The notes under the pieces are model-generated. The model worked only from the letters and a program-made list of their open reading frames with translations, searched no databases and had not been told where the DNA came from. 64,000 nucleotides of DNA from assembly GCA_030681795.1 (NCBI GenBank), contig JAUXRG010000078.1:186001-250000 (forward strand), in the 5' to 3' direction. A program made the position numbers and the translations under genes. The stretch comes from Rubrivivax sp. Its GTDB lineage: Bacteria > Pseudomonadota > Gammaproteobacteria > Burkholderiales > Burkholderiaceae_C. Numbering within the stretch: position 1 is the stretch's first letter; each line of letters begins with the position of its first letter. Below, in pieces: positions 27,681 to 36,783 of the stretch.

Positions 27681-28153
27681 CCGAGGCCCCGGCCGCGCCG
27701 GCGAAGAAGCGCGCCCCGCCCAAGTCGGCACGCCGCCGCTCGCGCGAGCTCGCCATGCAGGGCCTGTATCAGTGGCTGCTCGCCGGCAGCGCGGTGGCCG
27801 ACCTGGTGGAGCATGTCCGCGAACAAGACGGCTTCGAGAAGTGCGATCGCGCGCACTTCGACGCACTGCTGCACGGCGTCATCGAGCAGGCGGCGGCGCT
27901 GGACGCCGTGCTCACCCGGCATGTGGACCGCAAGACCACGCTGCTCTCGCCGGTGGAACATGCGGTGCTGATGATCGGCGTCTACGAGCTGATGCATTGC
28001 CTGGAGATCCCCTACCGCGTGGCCATCAACGAGGCGGTGGAGCTGGCCAAGACCTTCGGCGGCACCGACGGCCACAAATACGTCAACGGCGTGCTCGACC
28101 GCTGCGCCGCCGAACTCCGCCCCAACGAGGCTCGGCCGGCCCGCGCGACATGA
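27677..28153 (+). CDS. nusB: Transcription antitermination factor NusB
   Basis: A 158-residue all-helical factor that joins NusE in rRNA antitermination complexes. [45 protein letters not shown] and [10 protein letters not shown] are diagnostic. It overlaps ribH at the start and the aminotransferase gene at the end (ATGA), so the set is translationally coupled. Confidence 0.96.
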   Translation: MTEAPAAPAKKRAPPKSARRRSRELAMQGLYQWLLAGSAVADLVEHVREQDGFEKCDRAHFDALLHGVIEQAAALDAVLTRHVDRKTTLLSPVEHAVLMIGVYELMHCLEIPYRVAINEAVELAKTFGGTDGHKYVNGVLDRCAAELRPNEARPARAT

Positions 28154-29349
28154 TCCGCACGGCCCGCCGGCTCGAACATATCGAGCCGTTCTATGTGATG
28201 GAGTGCGCCAAGGCGGCCGACGCCATCGCGCGCGGCCCCGAGTGCGACGCGGCGCGCGGCGGCGAGCCGATGATCTACCTGAATATCGGCGAACCCGATT
28301 TCACCGCCACCCCGGCCGTGCAGCGCGCCGCCGTGCAGTGCCTCGCCGACGGACTCACGCAGTACACCCCCGCCACCGGCCTGCCGGCGCTGCGCGAGCG
28401 CATCGCGGCCTGGTACGGCACGCGCTTTGGCGTGGCCGTGGCACCCGATCGCATCGTCGTCACGGCCGGCGCCTCGGCGGCATTGCAGCTCGCCTGCCTG
28501 GCCTTGTTCGAGGCCGGCGACGAAGTCCTCATGCCCGACCCCAGCTACCCCTGCAACCGGCACTTCGTGGCCGCGGCGGGAGCCACCGCGCGGCTGCTGC
28601 CGGCCAGCGCGGCGGCACGCTTTCAGCTCGACGCCGCCTCGGTGGCCGGGGCCTGGGGAGCGAATACCCGCGGCGTGCTGCTGGCCTCGCCGAGCAACCC
28701 CACGGGCACCTCCATCGCGCCGGCCGAGATGGCGGCCATCGTGCGCGAAGTGCGCCAGCGCGGGGGGGTCACGCTGGTCGACGAGATCTACCTCGGCCTG
28801 AGCTACGACGAGGCCTTCGGCCACAGTGCGCTCACCCTGGGTGAAGACCTCATCAGCATCAACAGCTTCAGCAAATATTTCGGCATGACGGGTTGGCGCC
28901 TGGGCTGGATGGTGCTGCCACCGGAACTCGTGGCGCCGGTGGAAAAGCTGGCGCAAAACCTCTACATCTGCGCCAGCACGCTCGCGCAGCGCGCCGCGCT
29001 GGCCTGCTTCGAGCCCGAATCCCTGGCCGAATACGAACGGCGGCGAGAGGAGTACCGGCGCCGTCGGGATGACCTCGTGCCGGCGCTGCAGGCCCTCGGC
29101 CTGGACGTGCCCGTGGTCCCCGACGGCGCCTTCTACGCCTGGTTCGATTGCTCGCGCTACAGCGCCAGCAGCTGGGACTTCTGCTTCGACATGATGCGCC
29201 GCGCGCATGTGGCTCTGACCCCCGGCCGCGATTTCGGCCCGGCGCAGGCCGAGAGATTCGTTCGCCTGTCCTTCGCCAGCGGCATGCCGCAGTTGAAGGC
29301 CGCCGTAGCCCGGCTGGCACGCGAACTCGCCCTCATGCAAGAACGGTGA
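28150..29349 (+). CDS. PLP-dependent class I/II aminotransferase
   Basis: A 399-residue fold-type I aminotransferase. YLNIGEPDFTATPAVQ, YTPATGLPALRERIAAWYG, SPSNPTGT and the PLP-lysine region NSFSKYFGMTGWRLGW are all present; a C-terminal arginine in ERFVRLSFA suits carboxylate binding. Substrate is uncertain: the family includes aspartate, alanine and aromatic transaminases. Start ATG 28150 overlaps the nusB stop; the long open frame upstream lies in ribH/nusB sequence. Confidence 0.9.
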   Translation: MIRTARRLEHIEPFYVMECAKAADAIARGPECDAARGGEPMIYLNIGEPDFTATPAVQRAAVQCLADGLTQYTPATGLPALRERIAAWYGTRFGVAVAPDRIVVTAGASAALQLACLALFEAGDEVLMPDPSYPCNRHFVAAAGATARLLPASAAARFQLDAASVAGAWGANTRGVLLASPSNPTGTSIAPAEMAAIVREVRQRGGVTLVDEIYLGLSYDEAFGHSALTLGEDLISINSFSKYFGMTGWRLGWMVLPPELVAPVEKLAQNLYICASTLAQRAALACFEPESLAEYERRREEYRRRRDDLVPALQALGLDVPVVPDGAFYAWFDCSRYSASSWDFCFDMMRRAHVALTPGRDFGPAQAERFVRLSFASGMPQLKAAVARLARELALMQER

Positions 29350-29425
29350 CAAGCGGTTAACACCCCGGCAAACCTGCCGCTTATGACCGCGACACCCGGG
29401 CCGCAGCCCCTTAAGCTGCCGCATC

Positions 29426-31162
29426 GTGGGCTACAACCTCTTTCAAAGGCGCGGCAGGACCGACGCGGCGGTGAGCGAGTTCGCCACCACCGTGGCGATG
29501 CCGCCGCCCGGCACCGAATGGCTGGCTGCGCCTGATCCGCTCGAACCCGCGGATTCACTGCCCGCGGTCGATTCACTGCCGCCTTCGGATTCCCTGCCCT
29601 CGGGCATCGACTCGACGCCGGCCGAGTTGCTGGTGGACGTCGGCGACAGCCTGCCGGCACCGCCGGACGCCACCGTCGAACACCAGCCCACCCTCTCGCA
29701 CATCGGCCGCTATGCGCTCAAGGGCCTGCTCGGCCAGGGCGGCCTGGGCCAGGTCCACGAGGCCTGGGACCCGCTGCTGTCGCGCACGGTGGCCGTCAAG
29801 ACCCTGCAGTTCGACATCGACACGCCCAGCCGCGTCTCGCTGGACGGCCTGTTCCTGAACGAGGCCCGCGCCGCTGCCGGGCTGTCGCACCCGCATATCG
29901 TCACCGTCCACGACGCCGGCCTGTCGGCCCGCGGCGTGTACATCGCCATGGAGCGGCTGCACGGCTGCGACCTGAGGCAACGGCTGGCTGAAGGCTGGCA
30001 GCCCACGCCTGGCCAGGCCGCGCAACTGGTGCGCCGTGTCGCCGACGCGCTGGCCTATGCGCACGCGCGCGGCGTCGTGCACTGCGACATCAAGCCGGCG
30101 AATATCTTTCTCAGCAAGCGCGACAAGCCCAAGGTGCTTGATTTCGGCATCGCACGCGTCGCCCACGGCTCGGCCCTGCCCGCGCTCGACGGCGCGGTGG
30201 CCGGCTCGCCGCACTACCTGGCGCCCGAGCAGTTGCAGGGCGGCGTCCTGGATGCGCGCACCGACATCCACGCCCTGGGCGCCGTGTTCTACGAGCTGCT
30301 CACCGGGCGCAAGGCTTTCGGCGGCGACAGCATCGAGCAGATCACCACCGCCGTGCTCACCAACCACCCGGCGCCGGCGCACGAGTTGCGCCCTGGCGTG
30401 CCGCGCACGCTGTCGCACATCGCCGCCAAGGCCATGGCGCATGAGCCCGCCGAGCGCTACGCCAGCGCCGCCGAGATGGCCCATGCCTTGCGCCGCTGGG
30501 TGGACCGCCACACCGGCAGCGCCATGCAAGAGCCCGCGGCCGCGGCGGCCCCGCACGAAGCCAACCCGCCCCAATCCGTTACACCCCGCCAGAGCCGCCG
30601 CACCACGGTGTGGGTGGCGGTGGCGGTGCTGGCCACGGCGGCCGGTCTGGCCCTGGCCCTGCGCCCGCGCTCGCCGGTGGCAACCGAGACCGTGCCCACA
30701 ACGCCGCCCCTGGCCACGGCACCCGCGGCCGTGGCCCAGGCCGCGCCGCAGGCGCAGGCGCAAGCGCATGACGCAGCACCCGAGGCCCACGCGCCGGCGA
30801 CGGCGCTCGCCGCTCCAGCAACTGTCAAGGAAGTCGCCGGCACGGCGCCTGTGGGAACGGCGCCGCGCGCCCGACCCGCCACGCCGGCCAGGCTCAGCCC
30901 GCCCTGGGTGCCGCGCGATACGCACCTGCCGCTGGCCGCCGCGGCCGTCGTCAACGGCTCGGTGCAACTGGCCATCAGCCCCTGGGGCCTGGTCGAGGTG
31001 GACGGCGCACCCGCCGGCACCGCCCCGCCGCTGGCCCGCCTGACCCTGAGTGAAGGCACGCACACCGTGACCGTGCGCAACGCGGACTTCCCGCCCTTCA
31101 CCACCACCGTGCAGGTCAGCGCCGACAAGCCGGTGACCGTGCGCCACCGCTTCGCCCAATGA
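29426..31162 (+). CDS. Membrane Ser/Thr protein kinase with PEGA domain
   Basis: A 578-residue Hanks-type kinase starting at GTG 29426. The kinase domain covers about 92-365: Gly loop LGQGGLGQVHEA, catalytic lysine AVKTL, VVHCDIKPANIFLS with Asp221 and Lys223 (HCD replaces the usual HRD), VLDFGIARV and APEQL. A single transmembrane helix (WVAVAVLATAAGLALAL) follows, then an Ala/Pro-rich linker and a PEGA-like domain (WGLVEVDGAPAGTAPP) outside the membrane. The N-terminal 90 residues hold three short D-S-L-P repeats. It overlaps the next lipoprotein gene by four bases. Confidence 0.88.
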   Translation: MGYNLFQRRGRTDAAVSEFATTVAMPPPGTEWLAAPDPLEPADSLPAVDSLPPSDSLPSGIDSTPAELLVDVGDSLPAPPDATVEHQPTLSHIGRYALKGLLGQGGLGQVHEAWDPLLSRTVAVKTLQFDIDTPSRVSLDGLFLNEARAAAGLSHPHIVTVHDAGLSARGVYIAMERLHGCDLRQRLAEGWQPTPGQAAQLVRRVADALAYAHARGVVHCDIKPANIFLSKRDKPKVLDFGIARVAHGSALPALDGAVAGSPHYLAPEQLQGGVLDARTDIHALGAVFYELLTGRKAFGGDSIEQITTAVLTNHPAPAHELRPGVPRTLSHIAAKAMAHEPAERYASAAEMAHALRRWVDRHTGSAMQEPAAAAAPHEANPPQSVTPRQSRRTTVWVAVAVLATAAGLALALRPRSPVATETVPTTPPLATAPAAVAQAAPQAQAQAHDAAPEAHAPATALAAPATVKEVAGTAPVGTAPRARPATPARLSPPWVPRDTHLPLAAAAVVNGSVQLAISPWGLVEVDGAPAGTAPPLARLTLSEGTHTVTVRNADFPPFTTTVQVSADKPVTVRHRFAQ

Positions 31163-31566
31163 ACACGCGGCCCATCCGCCGCGTCCTCGCTTGTGCCTGC
31201 CCCGTGGTGGCGCTGCTGGCCGGCTGCGCTGCACCGCCGCCGGCCCCGGCGCCCGGCGGGCTGGCCGAACTGATGGAGCGGCCCGGCGAGCGGGCGCTGT
31301 TCGAAGGCATACGCGCCTACGACGACGGCCAGTACGCGCAGGCCGAGGCCGCGTTGCGCAAGGCGCTGGCCGCGGGCCTGCGCAGCGGGCGCGACCAGGC
31401 CAGCGCCTACAAGCTGCTGGCCTTCATCACCTGCACCAGCGCGCGGCTGGCCGAATGCCAAGCCGCCTTTCGCGCCGCACGCCGCGCCGACGCGGACTTC
31501 GCCCTCAGCCGCTCCGAAGCCGGCCACCCGATGTGGGGGCCGGTGTACCGCCAGGCGATGCAGTAA
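31159..31566 (+). CDS. TssQ-like lipoprotein
   Basis: A 135-residue predicted lipoprotein with lipobox VALLAGC (Cys24), then a TPR-like helical region (GIRAYDDGQYAQAEAALRKAL, AYKLLAFITCTS, CQAAFRAARRADADFALS) ending in EAGHPMWGPVYRQ. This layout matches the TssQ family of lipoproteins associated with type VI secretion in Burkholderiales, as I recall it. No other T6SS gene is in the window, so the assignment is by family resemblance only. It is coupled to the kinase gene by an ATGA overlap. Confidence 0.7.
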   Translation: MNTRPIRRVLACACPVVALLAGCAAPPPAPAPGGLAELMERPGERALFEGIRAYDDGQYAQAEAALRKALAAGLRSGRDQASAYKLLAFITCTSARLAECQAAFRAARRADADFALSRSEAGHPMWGPVYRQAMQ

Positions 31567-31640
31567 GCGGCGCCATTGGCAGCACCGCAGGCGGTACAAG
31601 AAGGCCCGCCTCATGCGCGGCAGCATAATTCGCGCCGCCC

Positions 31641-32068
31641 ATGCAGCCACCCGCACCGACCCCCACGGCCCCCCCGGGCGCAACCTTCCGCCACGCCTTG
31701 CGCGTGTATTGGGAAGACACCGATGCCGGCGGCGTGGTGTTCTATGCCAACTACCTGAAATTCTTCGAACGCGCCCGCACCGAGTGGCTGCGCCACCTTG
31801 GCGTGGGGCAGCAGGCGCTGCGCGAGCGCACCGGCGCGCTCTTCGTCGTCACCGACGCCCGTGTGAGCTATCGCGCACCGGCCCGCCTGGACGATCTGCT
31901 CGAGGTGACGGTGGCCCTGCACCGCCTGGGCAGCGCCTCGATGACCCTGGCCCAGCAGGCCTGGCGCGGCAGCCTGCTGTTGGCCGAAGGCGAGATCCGC
32001 ATCGGCTGCGTCGACGACGGAACCTTCAGGCCACGCCGCATTCCGATCGAAGTGACGCAGAAACTGAC

Positions 32069-32072
<4 letters not shown>
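31641..32072 (+). CDS. ybgC: Tol-Pal associated acyl-CoA thioesterase YbgC
   Basis: A 143-residue 4HBT hotdog thioesterase. RVYWEDTDAGGVVFYANYLKFFERARTEWLR contains the catalytic aspartate motif D.DAGGVVYH-like of YbgC. It is the first gene of the tol operon and overlaps tolQ by four bases. A CATAAT box ends 11 bases before the ATG and no ribosome site is visible. Confidence 0.95.
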
Positions 32073-32772
<700 letters not shown>

Positions 32773-32773
<1 letters not shown>

Positions 32774-33201
32774 TGCCTTCCGTCACCCACCGCAGCTCGC
32801 GCGGCCGGCGCTCGATCAACGAGATCAACATGGTCCCGTTCATCGACGTGATGCTGGTGCTGCTCATCATCTTCATGGTCACCGCGCCGCTCATCACCAC
32901 CGGCGTGGTGGACCTGCCTTCGGTGGGCAAGAGCCAGCTGCGGCCGGCCAGCGTCATCGAGATCATCGTCGGCAGCGACGAGAAGTTGCGCCTGCGCGTC
33001 GACCCGCAGGAGCCCGTGGGCGTGGCGCTGGCGCAGCTGGCCGCGCGCGTGCGCGAGAAGCAGGCGGGCCACGACGATGTGCCGGTGGTGATCAGTGCCG
33101 ACCGCAGCGTGCGCTACGAAGCCGTGGTGCGCGTGATGGACACGCTGCAGCGCGCCGGTGTGCGCCGCGTCGGGCTCTCTGTCAAGCAGGCGGCCAACTA
33201 G
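32773..33201 (+). CDS. tolR: Tol system subunit TolR
   Basis: A 142-residue ExbD/TolR protein: one transmembrane helix MVPFIDVMLVLLIIFMVTAP with the essential aspartate, and a periplasmic domain ending VMDTLQRAGVRRVGLSVK. The ATG overlaps the tolQ stop by one base (TGATG). Confidence 0.96.
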
Positions 33202-33209
33202 GCCCGGGC

Positions 33210-34088
33210 ATGCCGCGCGCCGCCTTCGCCCACGACGCCCTGCTGCCACGCGCACCGGGCGGCAACGGCGTGGGCGCGCTGCTGGCGCTGCTGGTGCACG
33301 CGGCCCTGGTGGCGGCGCTGACCACCGCGGTGGACTGGCGCGCGCGCACGCCGGATGCCGTCAGCGCCGAGCTCTGGGCCAGCGTGCCGCAGGCGGCGGC
33401 CCCCAAACCCACGGAGACCGCAGCGGTCACCCCACCGGTCACGCCCGTCGCCCCGGCCGCGCCCACGCCGGTGGTGCCGCGGCCCGCGCGGCCCGCGCCA
33501 CCCGTCGCTGCGCCGCCGGTCGAACCCGACATCGCCATCGAACGCGAGCAGCGCCGCAAGGTGGAAGCCGCGCGCAAGAAGGCCGAGGCCGAAGTCGCCG
33601 CCGAGCGCAAACGCCTGGACGCCGAGAACCGCAAGACCGAGGCCGCGCGCAAGAAGCGCGAACAGGAAGCGCAAGAGCAGGAGCAACAGCGCGTAGCCAA
33701 GGTCGAAGAACAGCGCCTGGCCCGCCAGCGCGAAGAGAACCTGCGCCGCATGATGGGCCAGGCCGGCGGTGCCACCAGCGCCACCGGCGGCACGGGCACG
33801 GCGGCGCAGAGCGCGGCCCCTTCGGCCGCTTATGCCGGGCGGCTGGCGGCGCTGATCCGCCGCAACTCGGTCTTCACCGGCACCGTGCCCGGCAACCCCG
33901 CCGCCGAGGTCGAGGTGCGCGCCGCGCCCAACGGCACCATCATCGCCCGCCAGTTGGTCAAGAGCAGCGGCCACAAGGAATGGGACGAGGCCGTGCTGCG
34001 CGCCATCGACCGCGCCGGCACGCTGCCGCGCGATGTCGATGGCCGCGTGCCGCAGACGCTGATCGTCGCCTTCCGCCCCAACGAGTAG
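33210..34088 (+). CDS. tolA: Cell-envelope integrity protein TolA
   Basis: A 292-residue protein with an N-terminal anchor (GVGALLALLVHAALVAALTTAV), a Pro-rich stretch, a long charged coiled coil at about 110-175 (EREQRRKVEAARKKAEAE), and a TonB/TolA C-terminal domain (YAGRLAALIRRNSVF, VRAAPNGTIIARQLVKSSG). It links the inner membrane motor to Pal/TolB. The operon stops here: tolB and pal, which usually follow, are absent and the next genes are on the other strand. Confidence 0.93.
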   Translation: MPRAAFAHDALLPRAPGGNGVGALLALLVHAALVAALTTAVDWRARTPDAVSAELWASVPQAAAPKPTETAAVTPPVTPVAPAAPTPVVPRPARPAPPVAAPPVEPDIAIEREQRRKVEAARKKAEAEVAAERKRLDAENRKTEAARKKREQEAQEQEQQRVAKVEEQRLARQREENLRRMMGQAGGATSATGGTGTAAQSAAPSAAYAGRLAALIRRNSVFTGTVPGNPAAEVEVRAAPNGTIIARQLVKSSGHKEWDEAVLRAIDRAGTLPRDVDGRVPQTLIVAFRPNE

Positions 34089-34162
34089 CGCTCCGGCACT
34101 CCGCCGCTCAGCCGCGTCGGCCCTTGCGCCAACCGCGCCAACTGCGCCCGCTGCGACAGGCT

Positions 34163-34612
34163 TCAGACGAAACGGCGTGCGAACCGGGCATCCAGCGACC
34201 AGCGGCCCGGCCCCCACAGCAGCAGCCCGACCAGCAGGCTGCCCCACAGCTCATGCTGGGCCAGCGCCGCCGGCGCGATCTCGGCCAGGCTGATCACCGC
34301 CACGACGTTGACCACCGACAGCCCCGCCGCCGCGAAGCGCCCGGCCAGGCCCAGCGCCAGCAGCACGGGCAGGATGAGTTCGCCGGCCGTGCCGGCCAGC
34401 GCCGCCGCCTGGGGCGATAACAGCGGCACGTGGTACTCGTCGGCAAACAGCGCCAGCGTGGTATCCCAGTCGCGGATCTTGGTCAGCCCCGAAAGAAAGA
34501 AGGCCCGCGCCACGTAGAGCCGCGCCGCCAGCAGGGCCAGCGGCTGCAAGGTGTCGAGTGCAGCGATGACCCGGCGCGCGAGGGCCAGGGGTGCAGAAGC
34601 GGTCGTCGTCAT
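34163..34612 (-). CDS. bufD: DoxX-family membrane protein of the bufferin operon
   Basis: A 149-residue protein with four hydrophobic helices (LLAARLYVARAFFLSGLTKI, LAGTAGELILPVLLALGLAG, AGLSVVNVVAVISLAEI, GSLLVGLLLWGPG). ARAFFLSGLTKIRDWDTT is the typical DoxX start. Last gene of the operon; its ATG overlaps the bufC stop (ATGA). The equivalent in Cupriavidus gold-induced gene clusters is gigT. Exact role unknown. Confidence 0.85.
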   Translation of the reverse strand: MTTTASAPLALARRVIAALDTLQPLALLAARLYVARAFFLSGLTKIRDWDTTLALFADEYHVPLLSPQAAALAGTAGELILPVLLALGLAGRFAAAGLSVVNVVAVISLAEIAPAALAQHELWGSLLVGLLLWGPGRWSLDARFARRFV

Positions 34613-35406
34613 GTCGTCTCCTTGTGTGGCCGTGCCGTCACCGCCGCCAGGCCTTGCCGCTGCAGCACGGCGACCAGCCAGGGTTCGAAAGCGAAGTCCG
34701 CGCCGGCCGCCAGCAGCGCCTGCGCCAGCGGCCGGCCCGCGAGAACCGCTTCGGTGAAACGGGCTTCATCGTCGGCCAGGGCCCGCACCGTCGCTTGCCA
34801 GCCCTGGCGCGATACGAGCGCGGCTTCGCCCCGGCCCGCGGCGAAGGCCGCGCGCACGGCGTCGAAGCGGTCTTCGGCCTGGCTGCGATGGGCATGCCAG
34901 ATCGTCGCCACCGGGTGCGGCGAGCGGACCAGCGCCGTGCCGGGCGCCAGGCGCAGCCAGAGTTTTTCGGGGTCGTCGGTACCCAAGAGGTGAAGACCCG
35001 CCACGGCGCCGCCGTCGGCTGCGCGCTCGGCCCGGTGCACGGCCCACTCGAGGCGCGCCACGTCGCCCAGATAGGGTTCTTCGGCCAGCGATTCGGCGTC
35101 GGCCACGAAGGCCGGCAGCGCTTCGCCCCACAGGCCCATATCGCCGCGCAAGGGCGGGTGGCGTAGCCAGAAGGCGCGCGCCAGCGCGGCGAAGGACTCC
35201 TCGCCCAGCAGCTGCTGCAGCGTGGGGAAGGCCGCCGCGAGCGCGCGCTCGGCCAGCGCACCGGCGTTGGCGCGGTACGCCGCCAGGCCGCGCGCCAAAC
35301 CCTCGCCGTCGCGCAGCCAGCCGCCCACCACGCCGGGCCGGGCATCGGCGAGCAGGGCGCGCAACAGCATCTGCTGGCGCAGGGCTTCCTTGTCGCTTCC
35401 GGTCAT
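34609..35406 (-). CDS. bufC: DUF2063 partner of the bufferin-modifying enzyme
   Basis: A 265-residue DUF2063 protein (putative DNA-binding domain by name only). The start LRQQMLLRALLAD, GLAAYRANAGALAERALAAAFPTL and FWLRHPPLRGDMGLWGEALPAFV are the family pattern. In MNIO operons this protein acts as the peptide-recognition partner of the DUF692 enzyme. No ribosome site is seen before ATG 35406; a 9-bp RNA hairpin ends at the base preceding the ATG. Confidence 0.88.
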   Translation of the reverse strand: MTGSDKEALRQQMLLRALLADARPGVVGGWLRDGEGLARGLAAYRANAGALAERALAAAFPTLQQLLGEESFAALARAFWLRHPPLRGDMGLWGEALPAFVADAESLAEEPYLGDVARLEWAVHRAERAADGGAVAGLHLLGTDDPEKLWLRLAPGTALVRSPHPVATIWHAHRSQAEDRFDAVRAAFAAGRGEAALVSRQGWQATVRALADDEARFTEAVLAGRPLAQALLAAGADFAFEPWLVAVLQRQGLAAVTARPHKETT

Positions 35407-35439
35407 GTCAGTACCGCCCGGCCGCCCGAAGGTACTGAC
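35407..35439 (-). promoter_or_regulatory. Hairpin abutting the bufC start codon
   Basis: A perfect 9-bp inverted repeat (GTCAGTACC / GGTACTGAC) with a 15-base GC-rich loop. In the bufB-bufC mRNA its 3' arm is immediately followed by the bufC ATG, so it takes the place of a Shine-Dalgarno sequence. It could lower bufC translation, stabilise mRNA or mark a processing site. Confidence 0.55.
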
Positions 35440-35441
35440 GC

Positions 35442-35480
35442 GCCCCCTTGGGGGGCAGCCAACAAAGTGAGCGTGGGGGC
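35442..35480. repeat. GC-block hairpin repeat between bufB and bufC
   Basis: GCCCCC-TT-GGGGGGC (35442-35456) followed by CAGCC AACAAAGTGAGCG TGGGGGCTG. The CAGCC..GGGGGCTG part gives a second way to fold. It resembles the other G/C-block intergenic elements at 49515-49668 and 63455-63500. Confidence 0.55.
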
Positions 35481-35484
35481 TGTT

Positions 35485-36327
35485 TCATCTTAGAAGCACC
35501 GCTTCGGCCAACGCCGCCTCGTCGAGCAGGACCTCGAGCGCCGGCAGGTCGGTGTCCCATTCGATCAGCGTGGGCCGCGCGCCCAGCCGCTGCACGGCAT
35601 GGCGGAAGACCTGCCACACCGGCGCATGCACGCGGCTGCCGTGGTCGTCGATGACGAGGCTGCCGGTATCGTTGTAGCCGGCGAGGTGGATCTCGCCCAC
35701 GCTGGCCGGCGCGATGGCATCGACCCAGCGGCAGGCGGCCTGCACCGCGGCCGCTTCGCCGCCGCCCTCGTTGAGCGCATTCACCACCAGGTTGTTGACG
35801 TCCAGCAGCAGGCCACAGCCGCTGCGGCGCACCAGCTCGTTGAAGAACTCGGGCTCGGCGATGCAGTCGTCGGCCCAGTGCAGATAGGCCGAGAGGTTCT
35901 CGACCAGCAGCGGCCGGCGCAGCCGCTCCTGCACGCGCTGCACATTGGCCACCATGAGGTCCAGCGCGGCGGCCGTGAAGGCCACCGGCAGCAGATCGTT
36001 GCCGTGCACCACCGGGCCGCCCTGGCGGCGCGGGGCGCGGGCGAAGGAGGCGTGGTCGCTGACCCGGACCGGATCGATGCGCTGCACCAGCGCGGCCAGC
36101 CGCTCGAGGTGCCACTCGTCCAGGCCGGCCGCCGAGCCCAGCGACAAGCCCACGCCGTGCAGGCTCACCGGCCAGTGCCGCCGCGCCGCGTCCAGCACTT
36201 GCAGCGCCGCGCCGCCCTCGGCGAAGAAGTTTTCCGAGTGGACTTCCACGAAGGCCAGCGGCGGCGGCGCCGCGAGCAGCGCGGCGTAGTGCGGCTGGCG
36301 CAGGCCGATGCCGGTGTGATGAAACAT
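35485..36327 (-). CDS. bufB: DUF692 multinuclear non-heme iron oxygenase (MNIO)
   Basis: A 280-residue TIM-barrel enzyme of the DUF692/MNIO family. Metal-ligand and family motifs are visible: [76 protein letters not shown] and LIEWDTDLP. MNIOs use two or three irons to oxidise cysteines of a precursor peptide, in bufferins to thiooxazoles. It lies 34 bases after the precursor gene bufA. DUF692 proteins next to DUF2282 and DUF2063 are the defining bufferin-1 arrangement. Confidence 0.93.
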   Translation of the reverse strand: MFHHTGIGLRQPHYAALLAAPPPLAFVEVHSENFFAEGGAALQVLDAARRHWPVSLHGVGLSLGSAAGLDEWHLERLAALVQRIDPVRVSDHASFARAPRRQGGPVVHGNDLLPVAFTAAALDLMVANVQRVQERLRRPLLVENLSAYLHWADDCIAEPEFFNELVRRSGCGLLLDVNNLVVNALNEGGGEAAAVQAACRWVDAIAPASVGEIHLAGYNDTGSLVIDDHGSRVHAPVWQVFRHAVQRLGARPTLIEWDTDLPALEVLLDEAALAEAVLLR

Positions 36328-36361
36328 GACGGCGTCGGCCTGTGCGGAGTTCGGTGCCGGC

Positions 36362-36646
36362 TTACTTCTTGGCGCGGGCCTTGGCTTCTTCGGCCGTCAT
36401 GCCCTTCATGCTCTTGCAGGTGCCCTTGGGCACGTACTTCCACTCGTCGGGGCCCATGTCCACCTTGGCCTGGCCGGCGCAGGAGTGCGTGCCCGAGAGG
36501 TTGGCGCAATCGTTCTGGCCCGCCTTGGCGATGCCGAAACACTTTTCCTTGGCGCCGGCGTCCTTGTCCTGGGCAGCAGCCTGGCTGGCCAGGCCGAGAG
36601 CGAAGACGGAAGCGAGGGCGGAAGAAACGGCGATACGTGGGTTCAT
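36362..36646 (-). CDS. bufA: Bufferin precursor peptide (DUF2282)
   Basis: A 94-residue secreted precursor. Residues 1-25 are a Sec signal peptide ([20 protein letters not shown], then SQAAA). The mature part has four cysteines at 36, 47, 56 and 77: [15 protein letters not shown], then [13 protein letters not shown], and KGTC near the end, the DUF2282/bufferin-1 signature. In characterised relatives the two inner cysteines become thiooxazoles and the peptide binds copper. AGGAG lies upstream of ATG 36646. It is the first gene of bufABCD, the same content as the gig genes of Cupriavidus metallidurans. Confidence 0.92.
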   Translation of the reverse strand: MNPRIAVSSALASVFALGLASQAAAQDKDAGAKEKCFGIAKAGQNDCANLSGTHSCAGQAKVDMGPDEWKYVPKGTCKSMKGMTAEEAKARAKK

Positions 36647-36711
36647 GGGGCAATACTCCTGGGAGTGGGTTGTGGGCGCTGCCGGGCACCCAGCCATGGC
36701 AGACGCAGGCA

Positions 36712-36739
36712 TAGTCGCGGCCGCCGCGCGCTTCTTACA
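36712..36739 (-). promoter_or_regulatory. Candidate ECF-sigma promoter of the buf operon
   Basis: On the minus strand TGTAAG (36739-36734) and CGACTA (36717-36712) are 16 bases apart, about 65 bases before the bufA ATG. The pair resembles ECF-sigma promoters of the SigF type (TGTAAC and CGTC), which control bufferin genes in Caulobacter. Two positions differ from that consensus, so this is a candidate only. Confidence 0.4.
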
Positions 36740-36783
36740 CGGACCCGCGATGAAATCGAAATTCAGGCGTGCAGCCGCGGCGC

